From contig NZ_CP063849.1 in the NCBI RefSeq assembly GCF_015277775.1, positions 5,471,501 to 5,535,500 on the forward strand: a DNA stretch of 64,000 nucleotides. The letters run 5' to 3'. The position numbers and the translations under genes are program-made. How positions within the stretch are numbered: position 1 is the stretch's first letter; the number at the start of each line of letters is the position of its first letter. The DNA comes from Paludibaculum fermentans. Its GTDB lineage: Bacteria > Acidobacteriota > Terriglobia > Bryobacterales > Bryobacteraceae. The notes below the pieces were generated by a model. That model worked only from the letters and a program-made list of their open reading frames with translations, had not been told where the DNA came from and did no database searches. Shown piece by piece: positions 44,390 to 52,104 of this stretch.

Positions 44390-44680
44390 ATACCGCTCCC
44401 TAACCGCCGGCCGGTTCCGCCGAAAAATCTCCAATACTGAAGGTAAGTCGTCATTTATCAATCGCTTCGGCGTGATTCGAAAACGTGGCGAATCGCCCGT
44501 CCGGGCATAGCTCACGCTCTGTGAGTCCCGAAATTCCGGCCCGGAACTCGTGGACCGTTTGGGTGGAACCCGTTACGCCTCTTTCACCCAAGCTTGCAAG
44601 TACAGGGCCAAGTCTGGCGTGGACACTGGCGTCGCCTGATCACTTGGAAGCACTCCGGCAAGGCCAGCCAATGGCGTCCC

Positions 44681-44703
44681 CCAAAGGCATGACATGCCTT
44701 GGC
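44681..44703. repeat. Operator-like palindrome
   Basis: AAGGCATG and CATGCCTT are perfect reverse complements around a single A; with one extra A allowed, the arms extend to CCA(A)AGGCATG and CATGCCTTGG. It sits about 290 bases upstream of the Wzi-fusion start on the minus strand and could bind a dimeric regulator of the exopolysaccharide operon. Confidence 0.5.
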
Positions 44704-45126
44704 TTGGTCACCCACTGCGCAACGCTGCTCCTTCAGGCATTATCCATTTCCCGCACAAATACCCGCAACCAAACAATTGTCAATTCTTCATTAATCTGTT
44801 GAATACAATCGTCCAATTCCTGTCATGCAAATGCAGCCGCGCGGCGCCCCCCCGCTCATCCTGGCGGCCCGGAACTACTGCGCGTGATTCTCCGCCCGCA
44901 CCGCCGGGCCGGCCCCCTGTCCGCCCCTTTGGCCTTGATATTGCTTAACTTAGCCCTGGGAGGATGCGGCAGAATGACAACCACGGGAGCACTCGGCCAG
45001 GGCGGCCCCGCCTCGCGCCGTAACCTCTTGAATTAACTTCACTCGTGGTCAACTCATCCCGCCGTCCCCGTGCCCGGCCGGTCGGTTACTGGAATACTAT
45101 GCGATTGGTAAAATTTACTTAATTCA

Positions 45127-45165
45127 AGACTGATTGGAAGTTATTTCCACACTCCCAATTAGTCT
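45127..45165. repeat. Inverted repeat in the AT-rich part of the intergenic region
   Basis: AGACTGATTGG (45127-45137) pairs with CCAATTAGTCT (45155-45165), ten Watson-Crick pairs and one G-U, across 17 bases. Either a regulator site or an RNA hairpin; no T-run follows, so it is not a terminator. Confidence 0.45.
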
Positions 45166-45324
45166 GTCCGGTATTTTACACAGCCCGGCCGCGGCTTCCA
45201 CCCAGTGCTTCAACCCGTCCATCCCCCACCCCGGCTGTCATACACGCCCACCCCGCCCGCGGATCTTCGCCCGTTGCTCACCCCTGCTCTCGCACACCCA
45301 AACTGCCGCCCCGCGTAACCTACT

Positions 45325-45396
45325 TGGGGACAACTGCGCCCGTAATAGATTCAGGTCCATGCCGTAGGCGTGGACTGCGGCCTTACTCTGTCCCCA
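45325..45396 (+). promoter_or_regulatory. Nested-stem leader element before the sugar isomerase gene
   Basis: An outer perfect stem TGGGGACA (45325-45332) / TGTCCCCA (45389-45396) encloses a nine-pair hairpin GTCCATGCC (45355-45363) / GGCGTGGAC (45367-45375) with loop GTA and one wobble pair. The element ends 36 bases before ATG 45433, in leader position. It could be a cis-acting RNA or a composite protein site; I cannot match it to a known riboswitch. Confidence 0.45.
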
Positions 45397-45432
45397 CAGG
45401 CAGGTAGTTTTTAACGTACTGAAAGGACTAAT

Positions 45433-46446
45433 ATGCAGTTCACACGGCGAGACATGGCCAGGTTCGCACTCGCTTCCGCTCCGCTAGCCACGGCACTGGC
45501 CGCAAAGAAGATCAATTCCAAGTTCGGCGGCGTGCAAATCGGCGCTATCACGTACAGTTTCAATCGCATCGCCAGCCCCGACGCCGAAGCCATCATCAAG
45601 GCCTACGTCGAGATCGGCCTCGGCGAAGCCGAACTCATGTCGAATCATTGCGAAGCCCTGGCCGGCGCTCCGCCCATGCCCAACTTCTTCCGCCCGGCCC
45701 CGCCCCGTCCTCCCGCCGGCAGCCCGCCCGCCGCTGCAGCGACCAAAGGACCCGGACCCCGCCCCCAACTCACCCCCGAGCAGATCGCGGAACGCAAGGC
45801 AGCCCAGGAAAAGCTCGTCGCCTGGCGCGGCACCACCACCCCCGCCACCTGGAAGGCCGTCGCCAAGAAGTTCAACGATGCCGGCATCGACCTCGCCCTC
45901 CTCTGCTACAACATGCAGGACTCCATGAAGGACGATGACATCGAGTTCGGCTTCCAGATGGCCAAGGCCCTCGGCGTCAAAGGCATCACCACCAGCACCA
46001 CCCTGACCATGGCCAAGCGCATCGCGCCCTTCGCCGACAAGCACAAGCTCCTGGTCGGCTACCACGGCCACGACGCCACCAACGACCCCAACCAGACCGC
46101 GACGCTCGAGAGCTATCAGACCCTGATGGCCTACGGTAAGTACAACGGCGTCAATCTCGACATCGGCCACTTCACCGCCGCCGGCTACGACGCCGTGGCG
46201 TTCATCAAGGAACACCACGCCAAAATCACCAACCTTCACATCAAGGACCGTAAAAAGGCCCACGGCCCCAATGTCGCGGTCTGGGGCACCGGCGACACGC
46301 CCATGAAGGAAGTCCTCCAGCTCCTCAAAGCGGAAAAGTATCCCATACCCGCCAATCTGGAATTGGAATACCCCATCCCCGAAGGCTCTGATATCATCGC
46401 GGAGGCCAAGAAGTGCCTCGCCTACGTCAAGAGTTGCCTGGCGTAG
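45433..46446 (+). CDS. Tat-exported sugar phosphate isomerase/epimerase-like TIM barrel
   Basis: 337 residues; AAAGGA five bases before the ATG. The N-terminus has a twin-arginine type signal (TRRDMARFALASAPLATALA). Barrel blocks: VQIGAITYSFNRIASPDAEA, LVGYHGHDATND, GVNLDIGHFTAAGYDAVAFI (metal-ligand Asp and His), ITNLHIKDRKK and NLELEYPIPEGSD (Glu). These are the AP-endonuclease-2/xylose-isomerase-like metal ligands. A Pro/Ala/Gly-rich stretch (~residues 84-115) interrupts the fold after the second strand. With the adjoining Gfo/Idh/MocA oxidoreductase, it probably acts on an oxidised (3-keto) sugar or inositol in the periplasm (inference). Confidence 0.83.
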   Translation: MQFTRRDMARFALASAPLATALAAKKINSKFGGVQIGAITYSFNRIASPDAEAIIKAYVEIGLGEAELMSNHCEALAGAPPMPNFFRPAPPRPPAGSPPAAAATKGPGPRPQLTPEQIAERKAAQEKLVAWRGTTTPATWKAVAKKFNDAGIDLALLCYNMQDSMKDDDIEFGFQMAKALGVKGITTSTTLTMAKRIAPFADKHKLLVGYHGHDATNDPNQTATLESYQTLMAYGKYNGVNLDIGHFTAAGYDAVAFIKEHHAKITNLHIKDRKKAHGPNVAVWGTGDTPMKEVLQLLKAEKYPIPANLELEYPIPEGSDIIAEAKKCLAYVKSCLA

Positions 46447-46494
46447 CCGGCGGCTTAAAAACAGTCTGGTTGTAGAATTCCACGGAGAATAAGT

Positions 46495-48078
46495 ATGGCT
46501 CACACAAGACGGCATTTCTTCTACGGCGCACTGCTGGCCGGGGCAGTCCCCACGGCCGGATTCGGCAGCGTTGCTTCCATGAAGTTCGCGGGCTATAAGT
46601 CCCCGAACGAGAAATTGAACTTCGCCGCGATCGGTTCCGGCGGCCAGGGCGCATCCAATCTGGGCGCCGCGGCCCCCACGGAAAACATCGTTGCCCTCTG
46701 CGACGTGGACGACCGCCGCGCCGCTCCCAGCTTCAATCGCTACCCCACTGCCACGAAGTATAAGGACTTCCGGCAGATGCTCGACAAGGAAGCCAAGAAC
46801 ATCGACTCCGTGATCGTGGCCACCCCCGATCACATGCACGCCACCGCAGCAATCTGGTGTATGGAGCGCGGCAAGAACGTCTACGTTCAAAAGCCCCTCG
46901 TCCGCACCATCTGGGAAGCCCGCCAGCTCCGCGCCGCCGCCGCCAAATACGGTGTCGCCACGCAGATGGGCAACCAGGGCTACTCCAATGAAGGCACCCG
47001 CCAGTGCGCGGAAATCGTGTGGAACGGCGACATCGGCGCCGTCAGCGAAGTCCATGCCTGGAGCGATCGCCCCCTCTGGCCCCAGGGCCTCACCGAAATC
47101 CCCAAGGAAGAGCCCGTACCCGCCACCCTCGATTGGGACCTCTGGCTCGGACCCGCGGAAAAGCGCCCCTTCACCGCCGGCGGCGCCACTGAACCCGACC
47201 GTTGGGGCGGCTTCTTCTATCAGCCCTTCAACTGGCGCGGCTTCTACGACTTCGGCTGCGGCGCCCTCGGCGATATGGCCTGCCACATCCTTGGCGCGCC
47301 CAATATGGCCCTCCACCTCTCCAAGCGCAAGATCGTCGGCGTCGAGTGCATTAAGAAGGAAGGCACCAGCCCCTTCATGTTCCCCAAGGTCTCCGTCATC
47401 CGCTACGACTTCGCGGCCTACGGCGACATGCCCGCCCTCAAGATCTTCTGGTACGACGGCCTCAAACAGAACCCCACCGTCCCCGGCGTCCCCGAGGGTG
47501 AGTGGATCGGCGATCCGCCCTCCATCGTCCGCAACCAGCCCGCCGGCGCGCCCGGCGCTGGTGGCCCAGGCGGCCCCGGAGCCCGTCGCCCAGGCGGCGG
47601 CCCCGGCATGATGCGTCCCGCCGGCAACGACTTCCACTCCCCCGGCCGCGTCTTCAACTACGACGACTTCAAGGCCATGAAGGATCCCGAAGCCAAGCTC
47701 CGCTTCCCCACCCCCGACGGCAGCGTCTTCCTCGGCGATAAGGGCGTCCTCACCACCGGCACCTACGGCGAAGTCACCCGTCTCCTCCCCGTCGAGAAGA
47801 TGAAGGACTACCAGATGCCCGCCCCGCTCCTCACCCGTTCGCCCGGCCACATGCGCGACTTCATCCGCGCCTGTAAGGGCGGCGACCCCGCCTGCTCCAA
47901 CTTCGACGTCGCCGCGCCGTTCGTCGAATGGATGCTCCTCGGTGTCATCGCGCTCCGCCACGAAGGCAAGCTCGAATACGACCCCGACAAGATGCGCATC
48001 ACCAATAACGTGGAAGCCAACAAACTCCTCAAGCCCGTCTTCCGCAAGGGCTGGGAATTCCACACCGTCAAGTCCTAA
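46495..48078 (+). CDS. Tat-exported Gfo/Idh/MocA-family oxidoreductase
   Basis: 527 residues, GGAG eight bases before the ATG. Twin-arginine type leader HTRRHFFYGALLAGAV. Rossmann core LNFAAIGSGGQGASNLGAAA, then VALCDVDDRR, SVIVATPDHMHATAAIWCME and the catalytic-Lys block GKNVYVQKPLVRTIWEARQL. C-terminal domain contains GCGALGDMACHILGAPNMAL with the conserved Asp and His. A Gly/Pro-rich insertion (AGGPGGPGARRPGGGPGMM) of ~35 residues sits near 350. It would oxidise or epimerise a sugar with bound NAD(P). 48 bases after the isomerase and ended by a strong hairpin, so the two form an operon. Confidence 0.87.
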   Translation: MAHTRRHFFYGALLAGAVPTAGFGSVASMKFAGYKSPNEKLNFAAIGSGGQGASNLGAAAPTENIVALCDVDDRRAAPSFNRYPTATKYKDFRQMLDKEAKNIDSVIVATPDHMHATAAIWCMERGKNVYVQKPLVRTIWEARQLRAAAAKYGVATQMGNQGYSNEGTRQCAEIVWNGDIGAVSEVHAWSDRPLWPQGLTEIPKEEPVPATLDWDLWLGPAEKRPFTAGGATEPDRWGGFFYQPFNWRGFYDFGCGALGDMACHILGAPNMALHLSKRKIVGVECIKKEGTSPFMFPKVSVIRYDFAAYGDMPALKIFWYDGLKQNPTVPGVPEGEWIGDPPSIVRNQPAGAPGAGGPGGPGARRPGGGPGMMRPAGNDFHSPGRVFNYDDFKAMKDPEAKLRFPTPDGSVFLGDKGVLTTGTYGEVTRLLPVEKMKDYQMPAPLLTRSPGHMRDFIRACKGGDPACSNFDVAAPFVEWMLLGVIALRHEGKLEYDPDKMRITNNVEANKLLKPVFRKGWEFHTVKS

Positions 48079-48103
48079 CCCATTCAGGTCCGGACCTTCG
48101 CAA

Positions 48104-48163
48104 CGGCCGGAGGAAGTCCAGGGCGCCCGCACTCGCGGCGCCCGCTCCCTCCGGCCGCTTTGC
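48104..48163 (+). terminator. Nested hairpin terminator of the isomerase-oxidoreductase operon
   Basis: CGGCCGGAGG (48104-48113) pairs perfectly with CCTCCGGCCG (48148-48157), and inside it GGGCGCC (48121-48127) pairs with GGCGCCC (48137-48143). The T-rich tract after it is short (CTTTGCGTTT). 26 bases after the oxidoreductase stop. Confidence 0.75.
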
Positions 48164-48265
48164 GTTTACTGCCCGATTTCCCGCCAAACTACCTGCGCCG
48201 GAAACCCGGGAATTCGCCAAATCAGGAACTCCTCGCACCGCTGAAGTCCATGCGACGACACTGAG

Positions 48266-48289
48266 TGTGCTATATCAGAGCTTGCATCT
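48266..48289 (+). promoter_or_regulatory. Extended -10 promoter and leader, copy A
   Basis: The 24 bases from TGTGCTATATCA to the TCT at 48289 match the stretch before the paralogous gene (49876-49899) at 21 positions. TGCTATATC fits an extended -10. Since the flanks differ, the conserved block is probably functional and not just recent duplication. Confidence 0.55.
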
Positions 48290-48307
48290 CTGTGGGAGGA
48301 TCGAGGA

Positions 48308-49762
48308 ATGCCTCTGGTCAAGGCTCGAAATTTCTTTTTGTGTGTGATTTGTTTATCCCTTGGGTGTCCTCTATTCGCGCAAAAAGAGCCTGAAAAACGG
48401 CCTTCCGGGCAGACGCTCGCCACTGCGACCATCAACGTATCCCCATACTCTCCCGGCATCTTCACCCTCAGCGGCGACGGCCACGGCCGGGCCAGGGCAG
48501 AGGACGCCGCGGGCTTCGCCCTCACCGACTCCCATCTCGCGGTCCCGGGTTCAGTCGTATCCATCTCCGCGACCGGCTTGGGCCAGACCGTGCCCCCCGC
48601 CGTCACCGGCCAGATCCCCGCGACGCCCCTCACCACCGCCGTCACCCCCCTCGTCTTCGTCGCCGGCCAGAAGGCCACCGGAGTCCTCGCCCAACTCTCC
48701 AGCACCTCCTTCGGCGTCTACAAGGTCACGTTCACGGTCCCTGCCGCGATCGGACCCGGCGAGCAGCCCCTCTTCCTCCAGATCGGCGCCTACTCCAGCA
48801 ACCTCGCGTCCATCCCTGTTCAGGGTGCCCTCGGCCCCATGCCGCCCACCGCCGACTCCGTCACCCCCGCGTCCGGCTCTGGCTCCAACCAGACCTTCTC
48901 TGCAGTCTATTCCGATCCCAACGGCACGCAGGATCTCGCCTGGACCCAACTCCTCTTCGCCGTCGCCCCCAACGGCGGCGGTCAACCCTTCTGCTTTGTC
49001 CACTACGACCGGGCCGGCAACGGCCTGTGGCTCTATGGCGACGGAGGCTTCTTCGTCGGCCCCGTTACGCCCGGCACAGTCTCGGCCGGTTTGAAGAACA
49101 GCGCCTGCGCCGTCAACACCAGCGCCACAACCATCACCCAGTTCGGCTCGGCCCTCACTTTAAACGCGCGCGTCGCCTTCAAGACGGGCTTCGCCGGACC
49201 GAAAAACATCTACCTGCGCGCCTACGACCGCTCCGAACAGGACACCGGTTGGCTCCATCGCGGGACAGTCGACGTCAACAATCCCACCCCGCCCATCCTC
49301 GCGGTCTCCCCACCCTCCGGAGCCGGCTCCGCCCAGATCTTCACCGCCAACTATCCCGACGCCCCCGGCTTCATCGGCCTCAGCCTCGGTTGGGCCCAGA
49401 TGCTGTTTGCCGTTGCCACGGATGGTGGCGGCCAGCCGTTCTGCTTCGTCCACTACGACCGTGCCGGCAACGGGCTCTGGCTCTATGGCGACAGCGGCTT
49501 CTTCCTCGGGCCCGTCACCCCCGGCGTCTCCTCCAACCTTCTCCAGAACAGCAGTTGTTCCATCGATACCGCGGCCACCACCGCGGGCAGCGTCAGCGGC
49601 GCCCTGGAACTCAGGCTCTCCGTTTTCTTCGGGCAGACCATGGCCGGTGCTCGAAACATCTATCTGCGCACCCTCAGCCCCATCGGCCTCGACACCGGCT
49701 TCCTCCCGGCCGGCACCTGGACCTCCACCGTCACAGCTGGCGACCACCCAGCCCCCATTTAG
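48308..49762 (+). CDS. Secreted protein: TIGR03437-like domain plus two GGGQPFC-VHYD modules (copy A)
   Basis: 484 residues; GGGAGGA seven bases before ATG 48308. Signal peptide (FFLCVICLSLGCPLFAQ). Residues ~35-172 match the C-terminal part of the Solibacter TIGR03437 domain (YSPGIFTLSGDGHGRARAED, VPGSVVSISATGLGQTVPP). Two modules follow at 185-321 and 333-471, each with GGGQPFCFVHYDRAGNGLWL, GPVTPG and a second Cys; the Cys pairs are C229/C267 and C379/C417. Compared with the next gene, about 110 residues after the signal peptide are missing. Function unknown; a surface or matrix protein is inferred from the signal peptide and repeats. Confidence 0.85.
   Translation: MPLVKARNFFLCVICLSLGCPLFAQKEPEKRPSGQTLATATINVSPYSPGIFTLSGDGHGRARAEDAAGFALTDSHLAVPGSVVSISATGLGQTVPPAVTGQIPATPLTTAVTPLVFVAGQKATGVLAQLSSTSFGVYKVTFTVPAAIGPGEQPLFLQIGAYSSNLASIPVQGALGPMPPTADSVTPASGSGSNQTFSAVYSDPNGTQDLAWTQLLFAVAPNGGGQPFCFVHYDRAGNGLWLYGDGGFFVGPVTPGTVSAGLKNSACAVNTSATTITQFGSALTLNARVAFKTGFAGPKNIYLRAYDRSEQDTGWLHRGTVDVNNPTPPILAVSPPSGAGSAQIFTANYPDAPGFIGLSLGWAQMLFAVATDGGGQPFCFVHYDRAGNGLWLYGDSGFFLGPVTPGVSSNLLQNSSCSIDTAATTAGSVSGALELRLSVFFGQTMAGARNIYLRTLSPIGLDTGFLPAGTWTSTVTAGDHPAPI
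48860..49720 (+). repeat. Two tandem copies of the 140-residue Cys-pair module
   Basis: Module 1 at 48860-49270 and module 2 at 49304-49720. Each opens with V(T/S)P-x-SG-x-G, goes through the GGGQPFCFVHYD core and GPVTPG, and closes with IYLR and DTG(W/F). Module 1 is closest to module 1 of the next gene and module 2 to its module 2, so the pair was duplicated as a unit. Confidence 0.85.
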
Positions 49763-49875
49763 GCGTACTCTTGCGCTCCCAATCGGGCCGTAAACCTTTG
49801 AAAGGTAAGAGTAGTACCATAATCCACCCTTAAGTCCCACTTAGATTTGAAATGACAGCAAGAAAAAGATCTTTT

Positions 49876-49899
49876 TGTGCTATATCAAAGATTGCGTCT
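49876..49899 (+). promoter_or_regulatory. Extended -10 promoter and leader, copy B
   Basis: Same conserved 24-base block as at 48266-48289 (TGTGCTATATCA, differing at three positions later). It is preceded by a perfect 14-base palindrome AAAAAGATCTTTTT (49863-49876), which copy A lacks. Confidence 0.55.
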
Positions 49900-49917
49900 T
49901 GGAGGAACGGCCGCCCC

Positions 49918-52104
49918 ATGAACCTGCTCAAAGTCCGGAGTGTCGTCCTATGCGCGCTCATCTCCTGCGCGGGCACAGCCCTTCTCGCCCAGTCCGCCGG
50001 CAGCCAATACCAATCCCGCCACTCGGGACCCGTCCCATTCCATCTGCCCACCGCCAACTCGATCAGTGAACAGGCTGCGGCTCTCATCTCCCCCCAGGCG
50101 ACCACCGCCGTCACCTCCGCCGTCAACGCCGCTTCCTTCCAGGACACCCACTCCCCCGGCGGACTCTCCATCCTCTACGGTTCAGATCTCGCTCTGCCCC
50201 TGCCCACCACCATCGTCACCTCGGTCAAGGCCAACGGCGTGGACGCCCCCATCCTCCAGTCCAGCCCCACCCAGATGACCATCCAGATCCCCAGGGAACT
50301 CTCCCCCGGCACCATCGACCTCACCATTCGCCGTCTCGGCCAAACTGTCGCCACCAAGTCCCTCAATCTCGCCCAGTTCTCGCCCGGGTTCTACACCGTC
50401 AATGGCACCGGCCAGGGCCGCGCGATCGCCGAGGATGCCGCCGGCGTTCCCATCACCGACTCACACCCCGCCGTTCCCGGCACCATGGTGTCCCTCTTCG
50501 CCACCGGCCTGGGACCCACCACACCCCCCGTTCCCACCGGCCAGATCCCGCCAACACCCCTCCCCACGACCATCACGCCCATCGTCGGCATCGGCAACCT
50601 CCCGGCCACCGGGGTCCTCATTCAACTCACCAACACCTCCCTCGGTGTCTACAAGGTCAGTTTCCTGGTGCCCGCCGCCACGGGTCCTGGCGAGCAGTCT
50701 GTCTTCCTCGCCAGCGGCGCCGTCAGCAATGTCGTTACCATCCCCGTCCAGGGCTCTCTCGGCCCCATGCCCCCCACAGCCGACTCCATTACCCCCTCCT
50801 CCGGCAGCGGCTCTACCCAGACCTTCACAGCCGTCTTCTCCGACCCCAACGGCGTCCACGACCTCGCCTGGGGCCAGATCCTCATCGCCGTCGCCGAGAA
50901 CGGCGGCGGCCAGCCCTTCTGCTTCATTCACTACGACCGCTCCGGCAACGGCCTCTGGCTCTATGGCGATCAGGGCTTCTTCCTCGGTCCCGTCACCCCA
51001 GGCACCGTCTCCGCCTCCCTCAAGAACAACGCCTGCGCCGTCAATACGAGCGGAGCCACCTTTGACCCCGCCGGCACCAGCCTTCACTTGAGCGTGCCCG
51101 TCTCCTTCAAAACCGGCTTCGCCGGATCCAAGTACACTTACCTCCGCGCCTACGATCACTCCGAACAGGACACCGGCTGGGTCCAGCGGGGAGCTTTCAC
51201 CGTCACCGATCCGCCCACCCCCGCCCTGTCCGTCACCCCCGCCTCCGGCTCCGGTGCGGTTCAAACCTTCACCGGAACTTACCCCGACGCCCCCGGCTTC
51301 ACCGGCATCAATCTCGGCTGGGCGCAAATGCTCTTCGCCGTCGCCACCGATGGCGGCGGCCAACCCTTCTGCCTCGTTCACTACGACCGCGCCGGCAACG
51401 GCCTCTGGCTCTACGGCGACAGCGGCTTCTTCCTCGGCCCCGTCACCCCCGGCTCCGTCTCCAGTTCCCTCCAGAACAGCGCCTGCTCCATCGACACCGC
51501 CGGCTCCTCCGCCGCCAACGTCAATGGGGCACTCGAATGGAAACTCTCCGTCGCCTTTAAGTCGGCTATCCTCGGAGCCCGCAAAATTTACCTGCGCACC
51601 CTCAGCCCCATCGGCCTCGATACCGGCTTCCTCCAATCCGGCTCCTGGACCATCGACGGCACCCCCGGAGCCCAGTCCCTCACACCCGGGTCCGGCACCG
51701 CCCACACCCAGGCCTTCACCGCCAACTTTTACGATCTCGATGGCGGCGCCCAGATCTCCTGGGCCCGCATTATGCTCGGGGCGGCCTCCAACGGCGGCGG
51801 CCAACCCTACTGCCTGGTGCACTACACGCGCGCCACCAACGCCATGTATCTCTTCGGCAGCGACGGCTCCGTGCTCGGCCCAGTCACCCCGGGCTCCATC
51901 GCGGCACCCATCGTGAACAGCGCATGCATGCTCATCCCCTCCGGCTCCGCTGTTTCCGTTTCGGGCAACACGCTCACCGTCACCGCCTCGCTCTCGTTCC
52001 TCTCCGCCATTCCGGCCAGCGTCCAGTCTTATCTGCGAGCCGTCGACGTCAACACGCTCGACAGCGGCTGGCAACTCCGCGGCAGCTTCAACCCCGTACC
52101 GTGA
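49918..52104 (+). CDS. Secreted protein: TIGR03437 domain plus three GGGQPFC-VHYD modules (copy B)
   Basis: 728 residues. ATG 49918 chosen because the signal peptide starts there (MNLLKVRSVVLCALISCAGT); GGAGG is 12 bases upstream, a long spacing. Residues ~60-278 form a full TIGR03437-type unit (AASFQDTHSPGGLSILYGSD, FSPGFYTVNGTGQGRAIAED, VPGTMVSLFATGLGPTTPP). Three modules follow at 291-429, 439-577 and 588-724, with Cys pairs C335/C373, C485/C523 and C632/C670. The third is the most diverged (QPYCLVHYTRATNAMYLFGS). Its stop overlaps the ATG of the ligase-like gene by one base, so the two are translationally coupled. Function unknown. Confidence 0.85.
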   Translation: MNLLKVRSVVLCALISCAGTALLAQSAGSQYQSRHSGPVPFHLPTANSISEQAAALISPQATTAVTSAVNAASFQDTHSPGGLSILYGSDLALPLPTTIVTSVKANGVDAPILQSSPTQMTIQIPRELSPGTIDLTIRRLGQTVATKSLNLAQFSPGFYTVNGTGQGRAIAEDAAGVPITDSHPAVPGTMVSLFATGLGPTTPPVPTGQIPPTPLPTTITPIVGIGNLPATGVLIQLTNTSLGVYKVSFLVPAATGPGEQSVFLASGAVSNVVTIPVQGSLGPMPPTADSITPSSGSGSTQTFTAVFSDPNGVHDLAWGQILIAVAENGGGQPFCFIHYDRSGNGLWLYGDQGFFLGPVTPGTVSASLKNNACAVNTSGATFDPAGTSLHLSVPVSFKTGFAGSKYTYLRAYDHSEQDTGWVQRGAFTVTDPPTPALSVTPASGSGAVQTFTGTYPDAPGFTGINLGWAQMLFAVATDGGGQPFCLVHYDRAGNGLWLYGDSGFFLGPVTPGSVSSSLQNSACSIDTAGSSAANVNGALEWKLSVAFKSAILGARKIYLRTLSPIGLDTGFLQSGSWTIDGTPGAQSLTPGSGTAHTQAFTANFYDLDGGAQISWARIMLGAASNGGGQPYCLVHYTRATNAMYLFGSDGSVLGPVTPGSIAAPIVNSACMLIPSGSAVSVSGNTLTVTASLSFLSAIPASVQSYLRAVDVNTLDSGWQLRGSFNPVP
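50788..52089 (+). repeat. Three tandem copies of the 140-residue Cys-pair module
   Basis: Modules at 50788-51204, 51232-51648 and 51679-52089. All keep GGGQP(F/Y)C, HY, GPVTPG and the second Cys at +38. The last has lost the GNGLWLYGD signature, reading NAMYLFGS instead, which suggests it is the oldest or least constrained copy. Confidence 0.85.

Larger units (their letters stand above)
44390..45432. other. Long gene-free region upstream of two divergent operons
   Basis: About 1.04 kb without a supportable gene; short open frames here lack ribosome sites and family sequence. The middle (44750-45180) is clearly more AT-rich than the flanks. It contains a near-perfect palindrome (44681-44703), an 11-base AT palindrome (45108-45118, GTAAAATTTAC), an inverted repeat (45127-45165) and nested stems just before the isomerase gene (45325-45396). 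Promoters of the exopolysaccharide operon (minus) and the isomerase operon (plus) must lie here, but no strong -35/-10 pair was identified. A promoter-like TTGATA lies at the 5' side of the TTG start of the Wzi fusion. Confidence 0.6.

Noticed and set aside
45484-48132. 882-codon minus-strand frame opposite the isomerase and oxidoreductase
   Set aside because: Its Gly/Asp/Val-rich composition mirrors codon bias of the two plus-strand genes, which have clear family motifs and ribosome sites.
49766-49813. TACTCTT/AAGAGTA inverted repeat after copy A as a terminator
   Set aside because: Long AT/GC-mixed loop and no T-run; too weak to call.
50461-52074. 537-codon minus-strand frame inside the three-module gene
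   Set aside because: Repeats in the shadow simply reflect the repeated modules on the plus strand.
48860-52089. Possibility that the tandem modules are a CRISPR or DNA-level satellite repeat
   Set aside because: The period is ~420-440 bases, copies differ at synonymous and non-synonymous positions, and the frame is kept; this is a protein repeat.
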